NCBI GenBank assembly: GCA_028752905.1
Contig: JAQNBH010000017.1
Span: 38,649,929-38,713,928, forward strand
DNA: 64,000 nt
Direction of reading: 5' to 3'
DNA from: Cladorhizidae sp. MBARI D1340-BT2
Taxonomy: Eukaryota; Porifera; Demospongiae; Poecilosclerida; Cladorhizidae
In this document: in pieces, positions 44,330 through 54,900 of the stretch
How positions within the stretch are numbered: position 1 is the first letter of the stretch
How the letters are laid out: each line of letters opens with the position of its first letter
Translations under genes and position numbers: made by a program
The notes under the pieces: model-generated
What the model was told of the DNA's origin: nothing
Databases searched by the model: none
The model's input: the letters and a program-made list of their open reading frames with translations, nothing else

Positions 44330-44679
44330 CTGATATAACACCTCCACCCTGAGTCTTTATGATCTACAAGTGAACCTCCTAACACTCAAGACAATGTGCT
44401 GCATATTTTATCATCACTAACAACTCCCCCTGTCTTCACCACTCAGTTACTCAGCAATTATTAAATAATGTTCCAAGTGTGCTTTCACCTAGCATGATGA
44501 GAATATCTGGTCTTGGGGACAGGGTTATTGCAGCCACTGGGTGTGGCTGCTGTTGATGGCAGTGGTGCAGTTCCTAAATGAATCTCTAATGACTTATGTT
44601 GCTTGTCTGTGGCCATGTTGGCTGTGAATGTCCAGTCTGCCCTTGTGCTCGGCCATCATTGCAAGGGCTGGCATCTCTG
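44330..44679. other. 3' flank of the NLR gene
   Basis: Unique sequence; probable 3' untranslated region to about 44480. Confidence 0.4.
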
Positions 44680-45450
44680 ACCAAGTCTGTATGTGTGGGG
44701 GGAGCAAGTGCCTGACCCAAGTCTGTATGTGTGGGGGGAGCAAGTGCCTGACCCAAGTCTGTATGTGTGGGGGGAGCAAGTGCCTGACCCAAGTCTGTAT
44801 GTGTGAGGGGAGCAAGTGCCTGACCCAAGTCTGAATGTGTGGGGGGGAACAAGTGCCTGACCCAAGTCTGTATGTGTGGGGGGAGCAAGTGCCTGACCCA
44901 AGTCTGTATGTGTGGGGGAGCAAGTGTCTTACCTAAGTAAAGTCTGTATGTGTGGGGGGAGCCAGTGCTGACCCAAGTCTGTATGTGTGGGGGGAGCAAG
45001 TGCCTGACCCAAGTCTGTATGTGTGGGGGGAGCAAGTGCCTGACCCAAGTCTGTATGTGTGGGGGGAGCAAGTGCCTGACCCAAGTCTGTATGTGTGGGG
45101 GGAGCAAGTGCCTGACCCAAGTCTGAATGTGTGGGGGGGAACAAGTGCCTGACCCAAGTCTGTATGTGTGGGGGGAGCAAGTGCCTGACCCAAGTCTGTA
45201 TGTGTGGGGGGAGCAAGTGTCTGACCCAAGTCTGTATGTGTGGGGGGAGCAAGTGCCTGACCCATCTGTATGTGTGGGGGGAGCAAGTGCCTGACTCAAG
45301 TCTGTATGTGTGGGGGAGCAAGTGCCTGACCCAAGTCTGTATGTGTGGGGGGAGCAAGTGCCTGACTCAAGTCTGTATGTGTGGGGGAGCAAGTGCCTGA
45401 CCCAAGTCTGTATGTGTGGGGGAGCAAGTACCTGACCCAAATGTGTATGT

Positions 45451-45481
<31 letters not shown>

Positions 45482-45612
45482 GGGGGGGGGGGGAGGGGGA
45501 GCAAGTGCCTTTCTGAGTCTGTATGTGTGGGGGGAGCAAGTGTCTTACCCAAGTCTGTATGTATGTGGGGAGCAAGTGCCTGACCCAAGTCTGTATGTGT
45601 GGGGGGAGCAAA
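44680..45612. repeat. 36-bp minisatellite
   Basis: About 25 units of ACCCAAGTCTGTATGTGTGG followed by GGGGAGCAAGTGCCTG. Because 36 is a multiple of three, long open frames arise on both strands (up to 354 codons), but they are repeat artefacts. The array holds a GT run and 29 G at 45465-45493. Confidence 0.95.
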
Positions 45613-45960
45613 CTTGTGGTTACTACTTTATAGCTCCATAGATTCTGCACATTTCACTGTATGGACTTGACATATAGCTCAAAAGATAGGTCTCTCTGTG
45701 TGCTCTCTCTTGATAATAAAAATGTTAGCTCCATAGATTCTGCACACTTCACTGTAGTGTATGGACTTGATATATAGCTCAAAAGATATGTGCTCTCTCT
45801 TGATAATAAAAATGTTAGCTCTATAGATTCCGCACACTTCACTGTATGGACTTGATATATAGCTCAAAAGATGGGTCTCTCTGTGTGCTCTCAAAAGATA
45901 GGTCTCTCTGCGTGCTCTCTTTTGATACTAAACCAGTTTCATAGGTATAACTATAGCCAA
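45613..45960. repeat. Three partial copies of a foldback arm
   Basis: AGCTCCATAGATTCTGCACA and GGTCTCTCTGTGTGCTCTC blocks recur about every 110 bp (45630, 45727, 45817). They match the arms of the foldback elements at 705 and 15598. Confidence 0.85.
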
Positions 45961-46093
45961 GTCAGGGGGGTAGGAAGCAAATTTTAAGTGGGGGGGGGGG
46001 GGGGGGGGGGGGGGGCATTCTAAGCCACTACGACTAGATAAAGTTATGTGGGAGGTGTTATTATTATTATTATTAATAATAATAATTATTATT

Positions 46094-46146
<53 letters not shown>

Positions 46147-46450
46147 GTAATAATTATAGTATTACATGTACTATTTTTTCTTCTTCCAGTCTACAAAAGT
46201 CCATCAACTTATTATTATTACTATTATTATTATTATATTATACATATATATAGATATCGGTACTATTAGTTTATTTATAATATTATTTATTATTATTATT
46301 ATTATTGTATTAATAATAATTAATATATAAGTTGAAGTAATAATATTAATTGAAGCTTTTTAAATGATGTTATTATTATTTTTTTTTATTATCTTAATAA
46401 ATAAAAATATATATATATATATAAATATATATTATTATTATTATTAATAT
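45961..46450. repeat. 26-G homopolymer and ATT microsatellites
   Basis: A run of 26 G lies at 45990-46015, followed by long TTA/ATT microsatellites (46060-46145, 46210-46240, 46285-46310) and a TATATATA tract near 46410. No gene. Confidence 0.9.
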
Positions 46451-46727
46451 AATGAAAATGGTTGGAAAATGGAAGGAAAAAAAGTACATTTTTTATTTAT
46501 TGTTCTTTTTTTAAAATCCGATGCACATGCTAGGTGTGTGTACTGGCACGTGGTGGATAGCCAGCTACGGGTATATACAGTAGCATTCCTCATGAAGGAT
46601 AGAGTGAATACAATTTGCATTTTAATTGAGAAGGTGATTTTAAGGGGGGACATAACCATTTTAAAAGGGAGGACTAGTCCAAGTAAACATTTTCATGTCC
46701 CCAACAGAAACACTGTAATTAACACTT
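46451..46727. other. No gene; fragment related to 57126-57200
   Basis: The stretch GAGTGAATACAATTTGCAT with ATTGAGAAGGTGATTTTAA at about 46600-46640 matches, on the opposite strand, 57126-57175. It is a small dispersed repeat. Confidence 0.5.
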
Positions 46728-46850
46728 ATGTGATAGCTATTCACCAGCAACAGTTACCTCAAAGCTTATGGTTGCTTGGAACAGGAGGGCATTCCTTATG
46801 TGATATATAGCTATTCACCAGCAACACTGTTACCTCAAAGCTTATATTAC
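46728..46850. repeat. ~70-bp repeat, left block
   Basis: Two units with ATGTGATAGCTATTCACCAG and GGAACAGGAGGGCATTCC. The same repeat resumes at 48880, on the far side of hAT copy 3. Confidence 0.85.
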
Positions 46851-46856
46851 CAGAGC

Positions 46857-48790
46857 TACCACAGAACCACATCAACCGCTTTCCTACAAGTTTCCAAGAA
46901 GGGCTTATGGCAGAAGAAGGTGGTATATTGCAGTTTTCAGAGTCAATGGTTTTCACCTTGGAATTTTTTACATTATAACGAGGCTGAAGATGCAGTGTTT
47001 GTCACACATGTGTTAAAGCATTCAGCTTGAACAGGATTAAAACTAGCCTTAACGCATCAACAACCTATGTAAGTGTGCTAGTTATTTAAATAGCTGCTTG
47101 CTATAAACGTTCTCTCATATACTTACAGGTCAGTACAGGTTTTCACAATTGGAAAGATGCAACAAGGGCTTTCAAAAAACACCAGGAGTCCAAGACGCAT
47201 GCTGAGGCTGTTGAAGCTATTATATATAACTTTGCCAAAAACAACTTCTGATATCAGTGAGTTGTTGAGTCAAGCTCATAAGCGAGATGAAGAGATTGCA
47301 CGAGAAATACTCAAGATCATTCTGTCAAGTTGAAGGTATCTTGATGGGCAAGGGATAGCTTTTTGGCAAGCTGATGATGTCGAATCCAACTTGATTCAAT
47401 TGCTCAAACTAAGAGCTGAAGACAATGAAGAAATTGACACGTGGCTTAAAAAAAGTCAAAGAAATTATGTGTCTCCAGAAAATCAAAATGAAATTCTAGA
47501 GATCATGGCCAATCATGTAATCAGGAATATTCATTTGTCAATAAGTCTCGCTACTTTGCATTAATAGTAGATGAAACTACCGATGTCTCAAATAAAGAAC
47601 AGTTGACAGTAGTGATAAGATGGATAGATGAACAGTTTGAAGCAAGCGAATATTTTTTAGGCATGTACCATCTTCAATCCACTACTGCAGAGAGTATTGC
47701 ACACTATCAAGAGAACTCACATCATGAGGGACTGTCTCGATACCTGCTTTGAACTGGTGAAGTTAATAAAGTTTTCTCCAAAGCGTGAGGCTATGTTACA
47801 CCTAGTATTTGAACCTTCTGTCAACCAGGTGGACGGTGTGAGTATATAGATGCAATCACCAGTATTCTGGCTAATTATAAGGAAATTCAAGTTTTATGGG
47901 AAAGAGCACTGGTATCAACATCTAACACAGAGATGAAAGCAAGAATCAGAGGGATTGCAAGTCATATGAACAATTCTATTTGGGCTTCTACTATCACAAA
48001 TAATTCTAAGACATACTGACAAGCTTAGTATGATGCTACAAAATCCTGCACTATCAAGTATGGAAGGCCAAGAAATTGCATCACTCACCATCAAAACTCT
48101 ACAAAGCTTGAGATCTGAAGAAAATTTTACTTGTTTTGGGAAACAAGAGTCGATTCAGATTTTGAAGAACTTTCACTTCCTAGGAGATGTAAGGTTCCAA
48201 GACACTATGAACCAGGGCAGAGTGAACCAGAACACCCTTCTACAGCTAAAGATCATTATCAGCAGATCTATTTTGAAGTCTTTGACGTTGTAGTTACTAG
48301 TATTGCTGGCAGGTTTGATCCGCCAGGATTCAAGATCTATTCCAATGTCGAACAGTTACGTCTGCTCTGGTGAGGATTACATGAATGAGCTCAGCTCTTT
48401 TCTTGATTTCTATGAAGAGGACTTCAGTAAAGATGATCTAGAGGTAGAATTAAAAGTGCTCAAAACCCTTTTTATAGAAAAGACAGAAACAGGAGAAAAA
48501 CCATCAATTTCCGTTTTGAAAAATGTCCTCCAATGTTTAAGCCCAGCTCAGCGAACCTTGATCAGCACCGTTTGTCGAGTATTTCAACTTCTCATGGTGA
48601 TGCCAGTCACAAACAGTACTTCCGAGAGGTCATTTAGTGCATTGAAAAGGATAAAAACTTATCTCAGGAGCACTATGACCCAAGCCTGATTAAATCACCT
48701 TGTGGTGCTTCATTATCATCAAGAACTTACTGATACCCTTGACCTAAAACTTGTAGGAAATGACTTCATTTTAGCTAAGGACACACGTTA
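46857..48790 (+). pseudogene. hAT transposase, ZMYM1-like (copy 3)
   Basis: Plus-strand pieces in order: 46860-47065 N-terminal zinc-finger region (KKVVYCSFQSQWFSPWNFLH); a GT-AG intron (about 47070-47128); FHNWKDATRAFKKHQESKTH; LLSQAHKRDEEIAREILKII; DDVESNLIQLLKLRAEDNEE; YFALIVDETTDVSNKEQLTV (about 47550); then, after a deletion, RFDPPGFKIYSNVEQL and VTNSTSERSFSALKRIKTYL (about 48610), the dimerisation motif. Several stops and frameshifts are present and the HCYGH block is lost. It keeps more of the N-terminal half than copies 1 and 2. Confidence 0.88.
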
Positions 48791-48879
48791 ATCAGTTTTT
48801 GCATTATTGATTCAGTAAAAGTGAGTATAGCATGACAACATGCCAACCGTACTACTTTAATTTTCAAGGCTACACCCCT

Positions 48880-49067
48880 GTGTTGCTTATGGTTGCTTGG
48901 AGCAGGAGGGCATTCCTTATGTGATAGCTATTCACCAGCAACACTGTTACCTCATCGCTTATAGTTGCCAGGAACAGGAGGGTATTCCTTATGTGAGAGC
49001 TATTCACAAGTAACACTGTTGCCTCATAGCTTATAGTTGCTAGGAACAGGAGGGCATTCCTTATGTT
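48880..49067. repeat. ~70-bp repeat, right block
   Basis: Two and a half units of the repeat at 46728-46850 (TGATAGCTATTCACCAGCAA and CAGGAGGGCATTCCTTATG). Confidence 0.85.
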
Positions 49068-50040
49068 ATACCACCCAGGCCACAACCCCCATCCAAAGGA
49101 CGCCCAGACCAGATGAGGCCACACCAACCCACCCTCGATCACCTCCCTCACCACCAACTTACTCCCCCACCCCCTCACCAATCACCCCCGAATATCCCCT
49201 GCAACCTCCATGGGCGACAGCATCACCCTCCCCATCGCAACAGCAGGAGGCCGAGTCGGACACTACAATCCCATACACGGGGGAGGAACCGACGGACTCC
49301 ATCAAACCGCAAGAACCGACGGACTCCACCCAACCGCAAGAAACGCTGCCCACCGAGGGCACCCTCGAAGAGAGGCTGCTCCAGTGCAGAAAGCACTTCA
49401 GAAAGGTTGCCACCAAAGCCATCAGGGCCAGAAACCACCTGACGTACCTGACCGAAAGTAGACAGGGGCAGATACTAGCAGGCCTAACAATCAGAAAGGA
49501 GTGCTATGCCATGTCACCGGGGGTAAGCCAGGTAGCCGAGGAGTTCGAGCTGATCACAACCAGTGTGACTTCTGGGCAGTCTAATCTCTCACTATTCCAC
49601 CCTCTGCGAGCAAACGCAGGCAGACTGTGACCGACTGAGGGCCGAAAGAGAGACCATACGGACCTCCAGCCCTTGGCACCCAGAGAAGACGACGGTGAGC
49701 TCTGGTCCAGAACTTGGGAGAATCTCAACAAACTGGAGACCAGACTGGCCAGCAGAGCAGCATCCAAACTCGCCAGGGCCATGTGGACGCCAGAGGACCG
49801 GACCCAGACCGACCCCCAGGCGCACGACGTCTGAGACCCGACCACCACCACCACTCCCGTCACCACCACCTCCACCGACACAAACCCGGCCGGAGGTGGA
49901 GACGGAGGAGGAGGCGGCAGGGGTCGGAAAGAGCGAAGGAGACGGAGGAGACCAGCCAACCCGAGAAACCACCCCCAAACTGGGAGATCGGACGGAAGGG
50001 CAGCAACAACCCACCCGACCACCACCCACCACTTAGAAGT
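49068..50040 (+). pseudogene. GC-rich coding fragment, Pro-rich, unidentified
   Basis: A block much richer in G+C than its surroundings. The frame to 49630 encodes a Pro/Ser/Thr-rich head and then a helical part (LEERLLQCRKHFRKVATKAI, ARNHLTYLTESRQGQILAGL). After a frame change near 49590 the helical style continues as EDDGELWSRTWENLNKLETR, ASRAASKLARAMWTPEDR, then stops. A Pro-rich head plus a coiled-coil-like helix would fit ORF1 or gag of a retroelement (inference), but I cannot name one. It ends near a run of 11 G (50041-50051). Confidence 0.45.
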
Positions 50041-50160
50041 GGGGGGGGGGGAGTTCACGACTGCGTGGTTCTGGTTTAGGAGTATGGATGACCTGGCCTG
50101 GCAGTCCATGATTGTGTGGCTCCAGGTTTAGCATGCCTGTGGTTTCAAGCGACCTAGAAG

Positions 50161-51125
50161 TAGGCCTTGGCACATTATGCTCAAAAATTGAGCTATTATG
50201 CTATGCTCCTATGCTCTAAGAATCATATTATTATGCTTCCTAGTCCTTATCATTATGCTCTCAATATAACCATTATGCTCATGCAAACTAACCTTTGACC
50301 TTGTCATGTGATCTATCATGTGGCCAAAACAAACAGCTGACCGAGTTAAATATATGCACAGTGACAGGCCCAGGGGTTCATGGCTTCTGTTTCACTACCA
50401 GTGTCTGAGACTGACACAGATACTGTTGCTCTAGGCGAGACTACTGCAATTCGATTCAAGTACGTCACTGGCCCAATGCAGCTGCTGTTACAAATAGATT
50501 GCTACTGCACTGCAGCTGGAGCAGTACTGGATGGGATGCAGTGGCAACTGTGTACAAAGGGGTTTCCATTACTTCAAAGTGAATTTTTTTCAGGATTTTA
50601 CACCTATTATGGATGCATTTAAGAGTGCTGGCCTTTTCAATCCAGGGAAGGTCACTGCTGCTTCAGTAGACACATTGAAGGCATTGCCTTTCTTCAGAGA
50701 TGAACTCATTAGCGATTTGAAGCTAGAACTACCATCTTATTTAGCAGCAGCTGATGGTACTCCAAGGGAAGTGAACCCTTTGGAATGGTGGGAGCATAAT
50801 AAAGGAACATTGCCAAAGTGGAGTCAGGGATTCAGCAAAGTCATTTTGATTCTGCCATCATCAGCATCAGCTGAATGAGTTTTTTCGATTTTGAAGAGAC
50901 ATTTTACACAATCTCAGCAATCTGCTGCGCTTCAAGACTACGTTGAAGTGGGAGTAATGATAGAACTTTTAACAATTCTTAAAAAACTGTAATAATTATG
51001 TTTTGTAATAATCACATTTGTTGAGTCATTATGCCCAAATATTTTGCTATTATGCTCAATTATGCTCAAGTGGAAAGGAGAGCTATTATGCTCAAATTTA
51101 TGCCAGCATAATGTGCCAAGGCCTA
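50161..51125 (+). mobile_element. Non-autonomous hAT element with 8-bp duplication
   Basis: The ends are TAGGCCTTGGCACATTATGC and its complement, finishing at 51125. The flanks are CCTAGAAG at 50153-50160 and CCTAGAAG at 51126-51133, a perfect 8-bp target duplication as hAT elements make. It carries only the C-terminal part of a hAT transposase. Length is 965 bp. Confidence 0.95.
50531..50990 (+). pseudogene. hAT transposase C-terminal remnant
   Basis: The frame reads DFTPIMDAFKSAGLFNPGKV, LPFFRDELISDLKLELPSYL, then PLEWWEHNKGTLPKWSQ and LILPSSASAE. After one stop (TGA 50877-50879) it reads VFSILKRHFTQSQQSALQDY. WW...LP.W and PSSA.AERVFS are the hAT dimerisation region; here the arginine of AERVFS is the stop codon (CGA-to-TGA type change). 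This is a family distinct from the ZMYM1-like copies. Confidence 0.85.
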
Positions 51126-51133
51126 CCTAGAAG

Positions 51134-51954
51134 GCCAGGTGCTGGTCTCTGACTTAGCAGACACCAGTCTATATTGCACACAAAGAAGCTTACTTTATTT
51201 CATTTGCCATTTAAAAACACATTCACAATCATCCAGTTAAGTAGATACAGAGTGAGAGGTATAAGACATATGCCAGCCCATAGGTGTAGGTAATGGTGTG
51301 TATCACTCTTAAAATAATATTCCCTGATTCTAGTGGAGTTGTCTTTGCTGGTCAACTCTTACCCAAACTGCACACCAATAAAAGTTGCCTGGTACTTGTA
51401 TGTAGAGCTAATGCAGAGAGCACGACTTATGGCCTTCTAAAGTGAACGGGATATATCCGTAGAGCTCAATTTTACGTGGAGTTTAAAGAGTAGGCTTATA
51501 TATATAGAGAGAGAAGACAAGAGGGAAGCTTCTTAAAATATGGAGTATGGTATCTGTTGCATGCGAAGTAAAGACAAGACTGGATGGAGACTGCTGTAGG
51601 GAGGCCTGCAGCAGGTTGCAAATGGATCCAGTTCCAATTCTGGTGCCCTTCACCAGCCCAGTTCCAATTCTGGAGTACCCCCACAACCCGGTTCCAATTC
51701 TGGCCCTGCTGAACTTAGCTCTATACACAAAACAATTAACCTCAGACTCCGTGGCTCTCTGGGGACATCCACCATTTAATTGAGAAAACCACAGGCCATG
51801 AATCTAATTAACACACCAGAAAAAATATCGGGAGCCAGAACAAACTGCAAGAGAAGTACGAGCCTCCAATGGCACAGCCTTGCACTCACTTGATTACATT
51901 CAACACATTCAACACACCATAAGAAAGATACAAAGATGACTAGCAGGAACCGCA
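51134..51954. other. 3' flank of ACC
   Basis: Mostly unique sequence. Three ~31-bp units containing GTTCCAATTCTGG lie at 51628-51706. It includes the probable 3' untranslated region of ACC on the minus strand. Confidence 0.5.
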
Positions 51955-54900
51955 TTACAAAATAGTTACTTCAGCTTTATCTTTCTGGTCGGCCATGCTT
52001 GTTAATAGAGATATTGTCTGATTACGCTGGGCAGAGGTCATCTGCTGGCCAACCTGAGCAATTGCCTCAACTGCAACATCGGGATTGTTAGATAGAACAC
52101 TGCAATAATGGAGAACACATGGACCAGTCACAAGCAAGAGATGTATGGCATCAGAGACATGGCAGAGACATGCCAGAGACATGGCAGAGACATGGCATGG
52201 CAGTCATAGAGTGTGGTGACTGTGATCATTATCATAATCTTCCCATGCTCCTTCTCAGTGTACTTGAGAATTCAATAACCTTCTATGCTTCCTCTATCAT
52301 CATCGCTCTCTTTCTCCCTTTCTCTCTCGTACACACCACACACTTGCACTCTGTCTCACTCTAAATGCATGCTCTCACACTCACTCTCCACACCACACAC
52401 AACACACCTCCCACACACTGCACATACCTCATAACTTGTCTGAGTGTGTGATCTCTCTTGATGCACTGTATGTTCTGAGAGAAAGTGGATGAAGGATTAG
52501 CCATCTGAGTCTCCAGCCACTGACTAGAGACCTCATTGTTGTTCCATAAGTAAGCCTGTAGGCAGAGGTCAGAGGTCAAGGTATGCACATCATAGACATT
52601 AGTGAGTAGGCTAGTACTCCCTATATTGATTTGACCCACTTTTTTAAAATGGCAGATGGACACCCCCCCCCCCCCCCATATGCCTAAATGGTAGTTTTGG
52701 TCGTTACTACCTTCGAACCCTAGCAAACCATTGAACCTAAAAACCTTTAGAAAGTGTGAAATAACCACTTGAAACCATCTTCACTGATCCATCCTATGTC
52801 TCTATATTCCCTCGCATAACTTGCGTACATTCATTACATTCATAACAGTTTACATACATAACAGTTTTTACCAGCCAACCAACTACATGCACACGACTAA
52901 CTGCTTATCTATTTGTGAATACAGGATTTGGTAAGGATCATCAAATGGGTAAGCTCTTGATTAGTCAACGATAACACCCACGCTCAGTTCTGCTGTTTGG
53001 TTTGTGGAGTTCTAACTACTGCTACCAGATCATTGAAGAAGAAGATGTGGAGTTCTAACTGCTGCTACCAGATCATTGAAGAAGATGTGGAGTTCTAACT
53101 GCTACTACCAGGTCCTTGAAGGAGATGTGTTGTTCTAACTGCTGCTACCAGGTCCTTGAAGGAGATGTGGAGTTCTAACTGCTGCTACCAGGTCCTTGAA
53201 GGAGATGTGGAGTTCTAACTGCTGCTACCAGGCCCTTGAAGGAGATGTGGAGTTCTAACTGCTGCTACCAGGTCATTGAAGGAGATGTGGTGTTCTAACT
53301 GCTGCTACCAGGTCCTTGAAGGAGATGTGGTGTTCTAACTGCTGCTACCAGGTCCTTGAAGGAGATGTGTTGTTCTAACTGCTGCTACCAGGTCCTTGAA
53401 GGAGATGTGGTGTTCTAATTGCTGCTACCAGGCCCTTGAAGGAGATGTGTTGTTCTAACTGCGTCCTTGAAGGAGATGTGGAGTTCTAACTGCTACCAGG
53501 TCCTTGAAGGAGATGTGTTGTTCTAACTGCTGCTACCAGGCCCCTGAAGGAGATGTGTTGTTCTAACTGCTGCTACCAGGTCCTTGAAGGAGATGTGGTG
53601 TTCTAACTGCTGCTACCAGGTCCTTGAAGGAGATGTGTTGTTCTAACTGCTGCTACCAGGTCCTTGAAGGAGATGTGTTGTTCTAACTGCTGCTACCAGG
53701 TCCTTGAAGGAGATGTGGAGTTCTAACTGCTGCTACCAGGCCCTTGATTACCAGGCCCTTGAAGGAGATGTGCTGTTCTAACTGCTGCTACCAGGCCCTT
53801 GAAGGAGATGTGGAGTTCTAACTGCTGCTACCAGGTCCTTGAAGGAGATGTGTTGTTCTAACTGCTGCTACCATGTCCTTGAAGGAGATGTGGAGTTCTA
53901 ACTGCTGCTACCAGGTCCTTGAAGGAGATGTGGAGTTCTAACTGCTGCTACCAGGTCCTTGAAGGAGATGCAGAGTTCTAACTGCTACTACCAGGTCCTT
54001 GAAGGAGCCTGCAGCTGACCATACATGGGTACAGTCTCACCACCAACATGGCGCGTGTCGGCATGTGAAGTGTACCAGATCAAGTTAGAGAAGGTGTTTA
54101 AAAGTTTTGAAAGGCTCTGAGTTGGACTTTGCAGAACTCTTGACTTGCTGTAGTTCTCCACCGCTCAATTATAACAGAAGAAACAACAACAGAAAAACAA
54201 ACGACTTGCAACAACAACAAATTAAAAAACACTCTATTGTCGTACAGCTGCAAAATTTGGTGGGATTTAAATTCGGCTAATCGGTCTCTATCAGTGTGGA
54301 ATTTAAAGTTAGCAGGTTTAAATTTGGCTGAGTGCAGTGGCAGGTGCTAGTTCGTGTCCATGAGACACCTCATGACCTCTGAACTCCTGATTGAGTTGGT
54401 CATTCAGGGTCTTTGCATTTAGAAGAACGTTTGGAATCCGAGAGATATAAAGTGACATCATAGTGAGGTGAACAGTTGCCTTGTAAGAGAGGGAGTGGCC
54501 TTGGTAAAGATCCGTACCCAGTGGCAGTCTTAGGAACACCATCGTCGACCATGTGCCTCAGAAGATGCCGGCTGCTAGTTCTTGTCCGGCATCAATGAAG
54601 CCCACGCTGGAAGTCTCTCCAGGCGAATACTTGAACAGCACCTTGGCCGGCTGCTAGTTCTTGTTCAGCATCAATGAAGCCCACGCTGGAAGTCTCTCCA
54701 GGCGAATGCTTGAACAGCACCTTGGCCGGCTGCTAGTTCTTGTTCAGCATCAATGAAACCCACGCTAGAAGTCTCTCCAGGCGAATGCTTGAACAGCACC
54801 TAGGCCGGCTGCTAGTTCTTGTTCAGCATCAATGAAGCCCACGCTGGAAGTCTCTCCAGGCGAATGCTTGAACAGCACCTTGGCCGGCTGCTACTTCTTG

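Noticed and set aside
44586..45650. A 354-codon minus-strand open frame with HTYRLGSGTCSP repeats
   Set aside because: It is the translation of a 36-bp minisatellite. The unit length is divisible by three, so open frames arise on both strands without selection.
51628..51706. tRNA-like B boxes (GGTTCCAATTCTGG)
   Set aside because: Part of a short tandem repeat; no A box spacing, cloverleaf or terminator.
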